Assembly (NCBI RefSeq): GCF_024679245.1 | Contig: NC_090186.1 | Location: 45,189,756-45,253,755 of the forward strand | DNA: 64,000 nt | Reading direction: 5' to 3' | Source of the DNA: Pseudorasbora parva | Lineage: Eukaryota > Chordata > Actinopteri > Cypriniformes > Gobionidae | Shown here: piece after piece, positions 32,343 through 53,700 of the stretch | Numbering within the stretch: position 1 is the first letter of the stretch | How the letters are laid out: the number at the start of each line of letters is the position of its first letter | The notes under the pieces: model-generated | Told to the model about the DNA's origin: nothing | What the model saw: only the letters and a program-made list of their open reading frames with translations | Databases searched by the model: none | Position numbers and translations under genes: made by a program

Positions 32343-34018
32343 GTAAGACAATACAATCGGAATAACATCATAATTCGATAACATTTGGCTTGTTTTTGTT
32401 ATTATACCTGGATGTTGTGAGGATATTCGACGTTTAATCGCGTTTCATTAATTCCGTTAACATTTGTGATGCTACTGGACATTTACACGGAACTTGTATC
32501 TTGGCAAATATTATGTTAAATGTAAAGTTTAAATGTTTATTTACCTCATTAAGTCGCTGTTGCTACATTTAAAACGGCATAAAATTAACTTCAATGATAA
32601 GTCCTCAGACCATCTGTAACGTAGTTTTACCTCAGAGGATTTTCATCGGATTAAATGATGCTATTAAAAGATTCACGATCAATAAATGTGTTTATTAAAG
32701 CATCCGAGAACATCATTATTGCATGTGCATTTTTATTAGAGTATGTTTTAAAGATGTGAGTTGTATACGCTCATTTCGAGGATGTCCATATTATAACGTT
32801 AAGTTACGTTTCGCGAACGTATTGGTGTTTTTAACGCATGAAATTAATTGTATTAATGTTTAATTAATGTATTATTAAACGTGTGTACAGTAATATCTGA
32901 AGTGATGTAGTTCGTGTTAATGTATGAAGAGTTTGGTAGGTTCTAGAAGCTTGTAATGAGCCGCTCGGACCGACAGGTGGCGCTCAAGCCCTTCAGATTT
33001 ATCATCCAGCTTCCTTTCAATTCAATATAAATGCTATAAAAATATCAGAATTAAATCATTTTTAATGGCTTGCACCCTTCAAGAAGCACTTTAGTAATAT
33101 AACAGAGTGCTTTTTGAAATGCTTAGGCAAATTAATAATGATCGAATAGTAAAATTAAAATACACATAATAATAAAAAATCTATCAAAAGAAGACATTGT
33201 ACATGTTTTTTGTGGTATATTAAAAATGATTAGTCCGTAATTAAATATGGCTAATAATTTAACTACTATTCCATCATTTAAAAAAAATAAAAAAACATTT
33301 AATAGATTTTTTCAAATTGCATGTATTTGAAAAAAAAATCTGATATTATGTATAATTTAGCTAGTTTCACAATGTAAAGAAATGCATATTTAACAAAAAA
33401 AAAATTTGGGGCCGATAATGAATAATTTAGCTACTATTTCATAATTTAAAAAAATACATAATATTTAATAGATTTTTTTTGTATTTTGTATATTAACATT
33501 TTTGGCTGATAATGCATCATTTAATTATCATTTCATCATTTAAAAAAAATAATTTAAGTACTATTTAAATTAAATGGATAATATTTATTATTTTTGTCTG
33601 ATAATGATTTTCATAAAGTAGACTATGACATCTAGACATTAAAAAGAGTGCTTTAAGTTTTTCAGTGTTTTATAAAGCTACTCGATTCAAGAACAGTTGC
33701 AATACTGATAATTTTTTTTAATTAAATAAAATATGTACATCTAATTTTCCATATATTAAACAGCTTTTCATGCGTGCATAACTCAAAACTGATGATTGAT
33801 GTATTTATATTGAGTTCATAGCAGTGACAAAAATTGTATTTTTATTAAATTAATGGGGATTTTATCTTTCAAAGTTGTTTTACATTGTTTTTACTGAATT
33901 AAATCTATGCATCATCTTTTGTCAAGACCATTATTTATATAGCTTATGAATTTATATAAGTCACTTTACAGTAACAAATTAGTTAAATTAGAATAAAAAG
34001 ACACAATCAAATAAAATC
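32343..34018. other. hsp90aa1.2 intron 1, AT-rich
   Basis: No exon. 33030-33760 repeats phrases such as aataatttagctactatttc and gctgataatg, suggesting decayed local repeats. The equivalent phrases recur in the introns at 35300-35760 and 36540-37200. Confidence 0.45.
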
Positions 34019-34348
34019 AGGCCAGCCTTCGCTCCCCACGGTCATCAATGAGCCTTGGCCGCCCATGACCCTGTGGCCGGTTCTCCACTGGTCCTTCCTT
34101 GGAGCACTTTTGATAGATACTGACCACTGCAGACCGGGAACAGCCCACAAGAGCTGCAGTTTTGGAGATGCTCTGACCCAGTCGTCTAGCCGTCACAATC
34201 TGGCCAAACTCGCTCAAATCCTTACGCTTGCCCATTTCTCCTGCTTCACACACATCAACTCTGAGGATGTTCACTTGCTGCCTAATATATCCCACCCACT
34301 AACAGGAGAGATCATCAGTGGTATTAACCGGTCATAATGTAATCGGTG
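34019..34348 (-). mobile_element. Tc1-like fragment, second copy
   Basis: The minus strand encodes the same 92-residue N-terminal stretch as the element at 16096 without a single residue change, and ends at CGATTACATTATGACC by TA (34349-34350). It lacks everything after ...GERRLA, so it is truncated at one end. It lies about 80 bp before the hsp90aa1.2 start exon. Confidence 0.85.
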
Positions 34349-34430
34349 TATATCGCACACCCCTAGGTGCCAGTTATCCATATCAAATATTGTGTATATT
34401 ATATAACTATGTTGTGCTTGTCTCACACAG

Positions 34431-45530
<11,100 letters not shown>

Positions 45531-45680
45531 TCATCTGCTTCTTCTTTCCTAACTCTAACCCTAACCCTTTTCTATTATTTTGAGTTGTACATGCATTTCT
45601 TTTTGTATTTAATGACATTCCAATGTTGATTTTGAGTGTTTATGTTTATGTAAAGTATGACACAGATACTGTATTATTGA

Positions 45681-45686
45681 AATAAA
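45681..45686 (+). terminator. hsp90aa1.2 polyadenylation signal
   Basis: AATAAA 151 bp after the stop codon, followed by a GT-rich stretch. Confidence 0.75.
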
Positions 45687-45774
45687 GTTCACCGTAACAG
45701 GTCATGTGACTATTGGCTGATGTTGCCTTGAGTTTCTGCTTCAAACTGATGTGAGAATCATTGAGCCTGAGGCG

Positions 45775-46300
45775 GACAGTAGTGGAGTATTTATTACTTC
45801 ATACTCAAGTACATTTTTAAGTACACAATGCAAAATATGCTCTCCTTATGTAGTATTTTTTTTCTTGTTTCCAGTCCAAATATCCAAATATTCTTAAATC
45901 AAGATGCATTTACTAGATCAGTTAAACAACATGAGATATTTGTTCTTATTTTGTTGAAAAGAAAATCAAACTGAAGAGTTTTTGCTTAAAACAGGCAAAA
46001 TGATCTGCCAATGGGGTGAGAAAAATAATCTGATTCATGTTTGGGACGGAAACAAGATTTCAATCAGAAATAAGATTTGTAAGTCGTTGGATAAAAGCGT
46101 CTGCTCAATGATTAAATGTAAATGATTTAAGAATATTTAGATAATTGGACTGGAAACTTACTTCACTACATTTCATAAATAAAAGTTGTTTTCTTACCTT
46201 TAAAAACTTAATTACATTAAAAATGTATTACTTTCTTGTTCTCAAGTAAAACTTTGAATACTTTTACTTGATTAAAAGTATATAGTACTACATGTTTAAT
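45775..46300. mobile_element. Family-1 MITE inserted in an older fish repeat
   Basis: A CACAATGCAAAATATGC to GACTGGAAAC family-1 copy (45834-46156) splits a sequence of the acttttactcaagta type: TACTCAAGTACATTTTTAAG on the left and CTTACTTCACTACATTTCAT on the right. The right part of the MITE is rearranged, with TAAGTCGTTGGATAAAAGCG near 46080. Confidence 0.6.
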
Positions 46301-46469
46301 GTAATTAAGTATTAAATGATATTCAATATGAAATATATTACTGTAAAAAATACAACCTTATGTTTTGGAAGGTTGTGAAGCAGAAGTTTTCCAAAGAAGC
46401 ACACTGATCAAGGACATATACCTGAAAAACAAAATGCAATAATTATGGTCTATTTTTGCCTTTGAAAAT

Positions 46470-46514
<45 letters not shown>

Positions 46515-46783
46515 GTAAACAGCAGTTTAACCAGGAAAGATGACGTTTATGTAACAAAAATAATCGACTCCCAGTAAATGATGTAATACTTTATTTCGGT
46601 CATATTTACAGTGAATTCTTTTACTGTAAAGACATTTCACAACTTTGACAAAAAAAGCGATTAAACAACAAGCCTGCAGTAAATGTATGATCCATAATCC
46701 GAAAGTTTGAGCTCATAGATCTGGACAGATCAGATTGTCATCAAAAACAACATTTTGCATCATTACAATCATATTTACAGTGC

Positions 46784-46821
<38 letters not shown>

Positions 46822-47123
46822 GACCAATAACACCATAACCCTAACCCATTTTACATTCATATCAACCGGTGTTTTAAGCGCTGATGTCAGTAAGAGCTGA
46901 AGCACGTTTGATCATGTTTTAATATGCAATCATGAATGAGACTGTAATGTGGCGAGTGTGTGTCAGGTGATGCACTATTACACCACAACACTGAGTTACT
47001 GGAGATCTGAAGGTGTTCAATAATGTCTGACATGATCACGAGACTGAGGGATTTTAAACTCTTTATTAAATACTGAGCGCTTGAAGAAAAGAGACCGATT
47101 CTCAACCGAACCCGTCACTGCAC

Positions 47124-47167
<44 letters not shown>

Positions 47168-47201
47168 TGTGTGAGTGAGTGAGTGTACTTGTTTATATTA
47201 C
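46301..47201. repeat. Gene-free stretch with GT/GA microsatellites
   Basis: GT then GA run at about 46470-46515, GT runs at about 46783-46819 and 47128-47164. On the minus strand AATAAA at about 46582-46587 could be the poly(A) signal of armh4 if its 3' untranslated region crosses the retrotransposon. That is inference. Confidence 0.6.
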
Positions 47202-47205
47202 ATTG

Positions 47206-48844
47206 TGTAACCCATGTTAAATGTGGTGCCTTAGGAAAATAAATATATATATAAATAAATATATATATATAATTGTATAGTCTAATAGTTGTATTTCTAA
47301 TTAAAATATTGAAACGATCTATTAAAGTACATTGTGAATTAACTATGTATAAATAAAAATAATAATTATCATATTTGAGCGGAGATCATGTGACGTATTA
47401 CACGTAACACAAGCTGTGTATGACGCAAGCGGATGACTCACGGAAGTGCGAGAGATGCGCTGAACACGAGATGAGTGATGCAGAAACGGGATTAAAAAGG
47501 TTTATATTGTTAAAATTCATTTAATATTGTTATAAACAACTTTATAATACTTTATGATTGATGATGATAAATCATTGTAGAATGATGATTGCCGATGTAA
47601 ACGTGGATGCTAGATGATTGTGAAACTCCTGTGAATCTGAAGCGGGTGTTTTAAAAACTGAAAACTCGGGATTTGGTGAGTTATCTGTATTTTTCTTTTC
47701 TTTAAAAGATGTGTTTTTTGTTACCTGCATATCATTATGCATGTTGTAAAAATCGTTTTCATATTTCATGTTCATATGATTTATTTTGAGATGTTGAGTG
47801 ATATATTTTGTTAAGCTATGAATGAATATTGATGTCCATATCAATATGAGTATAATATACATTTCTCAATATGCCTGTAAAATAACATGCTTGACATGAA
47901 AAGTTGTGATGCATATTTAAACACAGTTTAAATAGGAAAAAGAGAAGTTGATGAGATTGTTATATATTAATGACACTGTTTTGGTAAAACAGGTCAGGTT
48001 TGTTGATTTGAGTTGAAAACCTCTCTCATGGATTTGAGATGGCGAGCCACCAAAATTGAATGCTGATTCCTGGACCTGGGAAAGCACACTTTTGTTGTAT
48101 CCACTGTATTAAGGACATTCGTTGCGTTGCATCAACTTGCTTCAGGAGGACAATTCTCTTTCCTTTGGATACTTCTCTGAACTGGTAGGACTGAGCCGAT
48201 TTGGCACTCACTCACTGGACTTGTTAAAGGACCATTCTTGGACAAATTCAGACAAAGAGTTATAACAAGGGTATTTGGTTATTGCGTGTGAGTTAAATGT
48301 ATATTTTGTATTTAATTTTGTTTCTTTTCCATTTCAATGTGATAAGAGATTTCAGTTTTGCTGACTGGTTATTTGTGGTTTTATTACCTTGTTACGGGGT
48401 TTTGTTAAAGAAGGTTCTGGTTTGAACGCAATATAGAACAAAAATCCCCAAATTTAAAGAGACAGTTAAGTTTAATAGCTGTCTGAAATACAGAAAATAA
48501 ATAAACGATAAACGGTCTTACTACAGTCTGCAAATTGAGGTAACGTACATTCAATTATTTCAAGAGAAAAAAAAGAAATCGAAATCTTAACAGAATAAGA
48601 GAAACAAGACAAGAGATAACACAGAGAATTCATATTTTGTTTATCAATTTATTGTTTTATAATTTATTTCCGTCTCCAAATCTTGTTTGTTTTGTCTATG
48701 TGACTGTTAAATTACAAATATATTTTCTTGAGTAATTTTCCTCATATGCTTCTGTGGTTTATTTACTGCCAGTATTAATTCTGTTCTCCACCAACCTAGA
48801 AACTGGTCCATCGCTCTAACGTTATGTTGAGGGCACTTGTTACA
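47206..48844 (+). repeat. 5' LTR
   Basis: Begins TGTAACCCATG and ends GGGCACTTGTTACA. Long for a Gypsy LTR. An AT-rich block with TATATATAAATAAATA lies near 47240, and AATAAATAAA near 48498 may be the poly(A) signal. Short open frames inside have no recognisable product. Confidence 0.95.
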
Positions 48845-48851
48845 TAAATTT

Positions 48852-48869
48852 TGGCGAGCCAGCCAGGAG
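48852..48869 (+). promoter_or_regulatory. Primer-binding site, tRNA-Arg(ACG) type
   Basis: TGGCGAGCCAGCCAGGAG starts 7 nt after the LTR. It is the exact complement of the 3' end of vertebrate tRNA-Arg(ACG) plus CCA as I recall it (…CTCCTGGCTGGCTCG-CCA). Confidence 0.8.
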
Positions 48870-48958
48870 AACAGTGGTAGTAAATATCTTGTGAACAGGT
48901 TCACAAAACAAAACAAAACTGATTATACAAAACTAAGATCACGTTAGTCTTAAGAAAC

Positions 48959-50686
48959 ATGGATGTCGTTGAAATGGAGAAAGTTAAAGTTGCGAATTCT
49001 GTGATAGTTCGTGGGTTGACTGACACAGAGTTTGACGAAGACTTAGTTGAATTTCTAAATAAGCACGGACGTGTTAGTAGACATCTGAGAGTAGATGACC
49101 CAAAGTCGCCTTTTCATAGAGACGTGATTGTAGAATATGAAAGCTGTGCTGCCCTTGAAACTCTTGAACCCGTGTTGCCGTACACTTTCAGAAGCCCTCA
49201 TAACGTCTCTTATGTCATAACACTCTTGTCAAGCGCCTACTTGCCAGTAGCCACCAAGCAAGCTACCGCCGTTTACTTCTCTGAGCTGCAGAAATTGGCA
49301 ACGATTAGTGGAAAGACTTTTGAGGAACTTCTCAGAGAGCAGTTATCTCAAGCCACTACATCAAGTGCTGCAATTGCAACAGATGAAAATGAGCCAAAGT
49401 TTTCCTTAGGGACTGCCACTCCCACGTATGATCCTCTTACCTCATTCAAAGGAGGGAAAGGCGCAGGATGTCAAAGCCCAGAGACTGTACGTTCAGTGGT
49501 AATTGAAAAGAAAATGTCAGCTTTGGATGTGGCTGATTTAAATCCACCTGAAATCCAGCGTGTGGTAGTTGAACACTTGATAAAGAATGAGGGAGTTCCC
49601 CACATGCATTCACCATTCAGACTTAGGGTCTTTTCTGGGAAAATTCCACGTCCGAGCACTGAAGTTGATTATGATGCTTGGAGAGGGAGTGTTGAACTGA
49701 TTCTCCAGGATCCTTCTCTTTCTGATTTGCACAGATCCAGAAAAATATTAGACAGCTTGTTACCTCCAGCATCGGAGATTGTGAGGCATTTGGGTGCAAC
49801 AGCTCTACCTACTGAATACCTTGACATTCTGGATTCTGCTTTTGACGCAGTTGAGGACGGGGATGATCTTTTTGCACGATTCTTGAACACATTGCAAAAT
49901 GCAGGCGAAAAGCCCTCCTTGTTCCTACAGCGCTTACAGGCAGCGCTCTTAAAAGCAATAAAAAGAGGTGCTGTGTCCAATGCTGAAGCTGATAAACAGC
50001 TCTTGAAACAGTTCTGCCGAGGCTGTTGGAATGACACGTTGATAACAAACCTTCAGCTAGAGGTTAAACGGGATAGTCCACCTTCATTTTCCGAACTGCT
50101 TTTGCAGCTGCGCAGTGAAGAAAATCGACACTTTGCTAAAGAGAGCCGCATGCGTCAGCATCTGAATGTGCATCGTCATAAAGTCAGCTCCCATGTAGTA
50201 TCCACAAGCTCTCTTGACGTAGAGCAAGGTGCTGCATCAGAGGGAAATGAGGTCACAGAATTAAGACGGCAAGTCACAAAACTTCAAAGTCAGCTCAGTA
50301 AGCAGAGAGCTAAACAGACAGAGAAAAATGTGCTATTGCAGAGTGATGATGTGCTTGACTTGAAGAAACAGATTGCAGAACTTCAGAGTCAGTTCACAAA
50401 GCTAGGATCTCAGAAACCTCTAAAGCAAAAAGGAGAATGTGAGCCCAAACAGGTTTACTCTAAGCCCACTCAACCAAGTGCTTTAACTACTGGCCAAAAT
50501 TTTCAAGAAAGACCTAAGCCAGGATATTGTTTCCGCTGTGGCGAAGACGGGCATATCGCTTCTGGTTGCGAGAATGATCCAAACCCATCTTTAGTGAATG
50601 AAAAACGGAAGCAGCTGAGGGAGCGACAGAATCTGTGGGACCGGCAAAAGTGTCCAGGGGCCTCAGAGTCTTTAAACTGGAATTAG
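48959..50686 (+). CDS. Gag protein of the Ty3/Gypsy element
   Basis: 575-residue structural protein that would form the intracellular particle. The N-terminal 100 residues (NSVIVRGLTDTEFDEDLVEF, then DPKSPFHRDVIVEYES) resemble the RRM-like N-terminus of PNMA-type and related fish Gag-like proteins. A capsid-like helical middle follows (about 230-390), then two heptad-rich segments with LRRQVTKLQSQLSKQ and LKKQIAELQSQFTKL (about 425-490, likely coiled coil), and one CCHC zinc knuckle with Cys524, Cys527, His532 and Cys537 (CFRCGEDGHIASGC). The frame ends at a TAG eight bases after a slippery heptamer. The PNMA resemblance is from memory of sequence pattern; the zinc knuckle and position are certain. 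Confidence 0.93.
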   Translation: MDVVEMEKVKVANSVIVRGLTDTEFDEDLVEFLNKHGRVSRHLRVDDPKSPFHRDVIVEYESCAALETLEPVLPYTFRSPHNVSYVITLLSSAYLPVATKQATAVYFSELQKLATISGKTFEELLREQLSQATTSSAAIATDENEPKFSLGTATPTYDPLTSFKGGKGAGCQSPETVRSVVIEKKMSALDVADLNPPEIQRVVVEHLIKNEGVPHMHSPFRLRVFSGKIPRPSTEVDYDAWRGSVELILQDPSLSDLHRSRKILDSLLPPASEIVRHLGATALPTEYLDILDSAFDAVEDGDDLFARFLNTLQNAGEKPSLFLQRLQAALLKAIKRGAVSNAEADKQLLKQFCRGCWNDTLITNLQLEVKRDSPPSFSELLLQLRSEENRHFAKESRMRQHLNVHRHKVSSHVVSTSSLDVEQGAASEGNEVTELRRQVTKLQSQLSKQRAKQTEKNVLLQSDDVLDLKKQIAELQSQFTKLGSQKPLKQKGECEPKQVYSKPTQPSALTTGQNFQERPKPGYCFRCGEDGHIASGCENDPNPSLVNEKRKQLRERQNLWDRQKCPGASESLNWN

Positions 50687-50713
50687 CCCCTGTAGCGAGA
50701 CGTACAAGGGCTA
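50671..50713 (+). promoter_or_regulatory. -1 ribosomal frameshift signal between gag and pol
   Basis: TTTAAAC at 50671-50677 lies in the gag frame as T TTA AAC, the canonical X-XXY-YYZ heptamer. A 6-nt spacer is followed by TAGCCC (50684-50689), which can pair perfectly with GGGCTA (50708-50713). Pol is open in exactly the -1 frame. The gag stop is inside the stem start. Confidence 0.8.
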
Positions 50714-53700
50714 CTGTGTGCAGAACTAGTCTCAAAAGGCCAATAGGAAGGAAGGGTAGCTCAGAGTTATCCTGTAGTAGGGGTCAGCTGGCCAGCCTCC
50801 CAAAGGGACTGATAGGGGCCAAGTGTACTGCTCAAGTGTACATTGAAGGTAAACTATGTTCCTGCCTTTTAGACACAGGGTCGCAAGTGACAACAATTTC
50901 CCAATCCTATCATGAGCAAAACTTGTCTGAGCTAAGTATAATTCCCTTGGAGAACCTGCTGGAAGTGGAAGCCGCAAATGGGCAGGTAGTACCCTATTTG
51001 GGGTATGTAAAAATGAGAGTCAAGTTTCCTGAGGATTTTCTCGGAAGTACTGTTGAAGTATCAACACTTGCACTGGTTATTCCAGATACCAGTGGCACTG
51101 CTCAGCCAAAAGTACTAATTGGTACCAATACTTTAGACTTGGCATATGGGAAGCATCTTGAAATCAATGACTCCATCTGCAAATCCATTCCATTCGGCTA
51201 CAAAGCAGTAGTGAAAACGATTGAGTATCGATGGGATCAAAGAGTAAACAGCAATGTAGGAATTGTCAGACTCCCCAGCGCTGAGGCCGCTGTCATACCT
51301 GCAGGGCAGAATCTTGTCTTGGAAGGAGTTGTGAGTGTAAAAGGACAAGTGACAGATAAATGGGTAGTGATGGAACCCCCTTCCCATTCTTCTGTTCCGG
51401 GAGGACTTTTAGTCGCTAGCTGTCTTCTTAACTTACCTGAGCATCCATCCTGTAAAGTCCCTGTAGTGCTAAAAAATGAAACCGAGCATGATATTACCAT
51501 TCCTGGAAAGTGTGTAATCGCGGATGTCCATGCCATAGAGAGGGTCATTTCAAATAAGAGCACTCAGAAGGGAGCCATGTCCTCTAATGTAGAAGACAAA
51601 TCTACAAAGGAACTCTGTTTTGATTTTGGCGACTCTCCAATAACCAAAGAATGGAAAGAGAGGATTACACAAGAGTTGCGGGATATGTCCGATGTTTTTG
51701 CTGTACATGATTTCGATGTTGGGCGAACTGAAAAGGTGAAGCATAGCATCAAGCTGCATGATAATACCCCTTTCAAGCACAGGGCCAGACCCATACATCC
51801 TGATGACTTCGAAGCAGTTCGTCGACATTTGGAGGAGTTGCTCGAGGCTGGAATCATCCGGGAATCGGAATCATCCTATTCGTCACCCATTGTGGTTGTC
51901 AAAAAGAAAAATGGTGATGTGAGGCTGTGTATCGACTATAGAAAATTGAACACACAGACCATAAAGGATGCTTATGCACTGCCGAATCTCGAGGAAGCCT
52001 TTTCGGCACTCCGTGGATCTAAATGGTTTTCAGTGCTTGATCTTAAGTCCGGCTATTACCAGATTGAAGTTGAGGAAAAGGATAAGCCCAAAACCGCTTT
52101 TGTTTGTCCTCTTGGGTTCTGGGAGTTCAATCGAATGCCTCAGGGGATAACGAATGCTCCCAGTACATTTCAACGACTTATGGAGAAGTGTATGGGTGAT
52201 ATTAACCTCACTGAAGTCCTGGTATTCTTGGACGATTTGATCGTATTTTCTGAGACACTAGAAGAACATGAAACCCGCCTTTTGCATGTCCTAAATCGCT
52301 TGAAAGACTATGGTCTGAAGCTTTCAGTAGAGAAGTGTAAATTTCTCCAGACCTCTGTTAGGTATTTGGGACATATTGTGTCACAGAACGGCGTGGAAAC
52401 CGATCCTCAGAAAATAGAGACAATCAAAACCTGGCCAAGTCCTAAAACCCTCAAAGAATTACGCTCCTTCTTGGGGTTTTCCGGCTATTATCGCCGTTTC
52501 ATCCGAGACTATGCTAAGATCGCAAAGCCACTAAACAACTTGACTGTCGGATACCCACCTCTCCGTAAGAACTGTAAAGGAAAGAGCAAAAGTACATCTT
52601 ACCTGAGTTCCAAAGTGCCTTTTGGAGGGAGATGGACAGAGAGTTGTCAACAGGCTTTTGACACACTCATAGAGAAACTCACCACAGCACCTGTATTGGG
52701 ATTCGCTGATCCCACACTCCCCTACGAGTTGCACACCGATGCTAGCACCACTGGGCTAGGTGCTGCCCTTTACCAGCAGCAGGGAGGAGAGCTACGTGCA
52801 ATTGCATTTGCCAGCCGCGGGCTTTCAAGGAGTGAGTCCCGTTACCCTGCTCATAAACTCGAATTCTTGGCCCTGAAATGGGCAGTCACGGAGAAGTTCT
52901 CTGATTACCTGTATGGAGGCAGTTTTAAAGTGGTCACAGACAGCAATCCGTTGACTTATATCTTGACATCTGCAAAACTGGATGCGACAAGTTACAGATG
53001 GCTCTCTGCCTTGTCCACATTTTCTTTTACGCTTCAGTATCGTCCGGGAAAGAGCAATCTAGATGCAGATGGGTTGTCAAGACGTCCTCATGGAATGCTT
53101 ACCAACGACGGGATATCACAGAAAGAGCAGGAGCGCATAAATCAGTTTACCTTGCACCACTTACCTGAGGATAGAAATTCTATCTTGGTCCACACTGAAG
53201 TTGTCCAAGCTATCAGCGACAAACATCTGGTACGCACAACTGAAGATGGTGATTACATTCCTCTAATTGAGTCCCTTTCTGTGAGTTCAGAGGCGATTCC
53301 TGAGACTTATGAGTCCTTTGAAGGATTTCCAGTGGTTCCTCAGTTAACGGAGCAAGAGCTGAAAGATAAACAAAGAGCTGATCCGGCAATACAGGAGATA
53401 ATCTTACAACTGGAATCAGGGAAACCGTCCTTACCGGTACTGCGGAAAGAATTGCCAGAACTCCCATTTCTTCTGCGAGAATGGAAAAAGTTAGAGCTGA
53501 GGGATGGTATTCTTTACAGGAAAAGAGTGGATGGTGACCATACAGTTTACCAACTTGTTCTCCCAAAGGATCTAAGGCCTATTGTCATGGAGCAACTGCA
53601 TGACAATATGGGTCATTTAGGTATGGAAAGAACCCTTGACCTTGCTCGAGCCCGGTTTTATTGGCCCAGGATGGCTACAGATGTGGAAGTGAAGATCAAG

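Noticed and set aside
45548..45570. Telomere-like TAACCCTAACCC
   Set aside because: Only two to three imperfect units, in the hsp90aa1.2 3' untranslated region. Too short to mean an interstitial telomere.
47572..48211. Small minus-strand open frames in the LTR (repeated at 55817-56456)
   Set aside because: Present in both LTRs simply because the LTRs are identical. No domain or start context supports coding.
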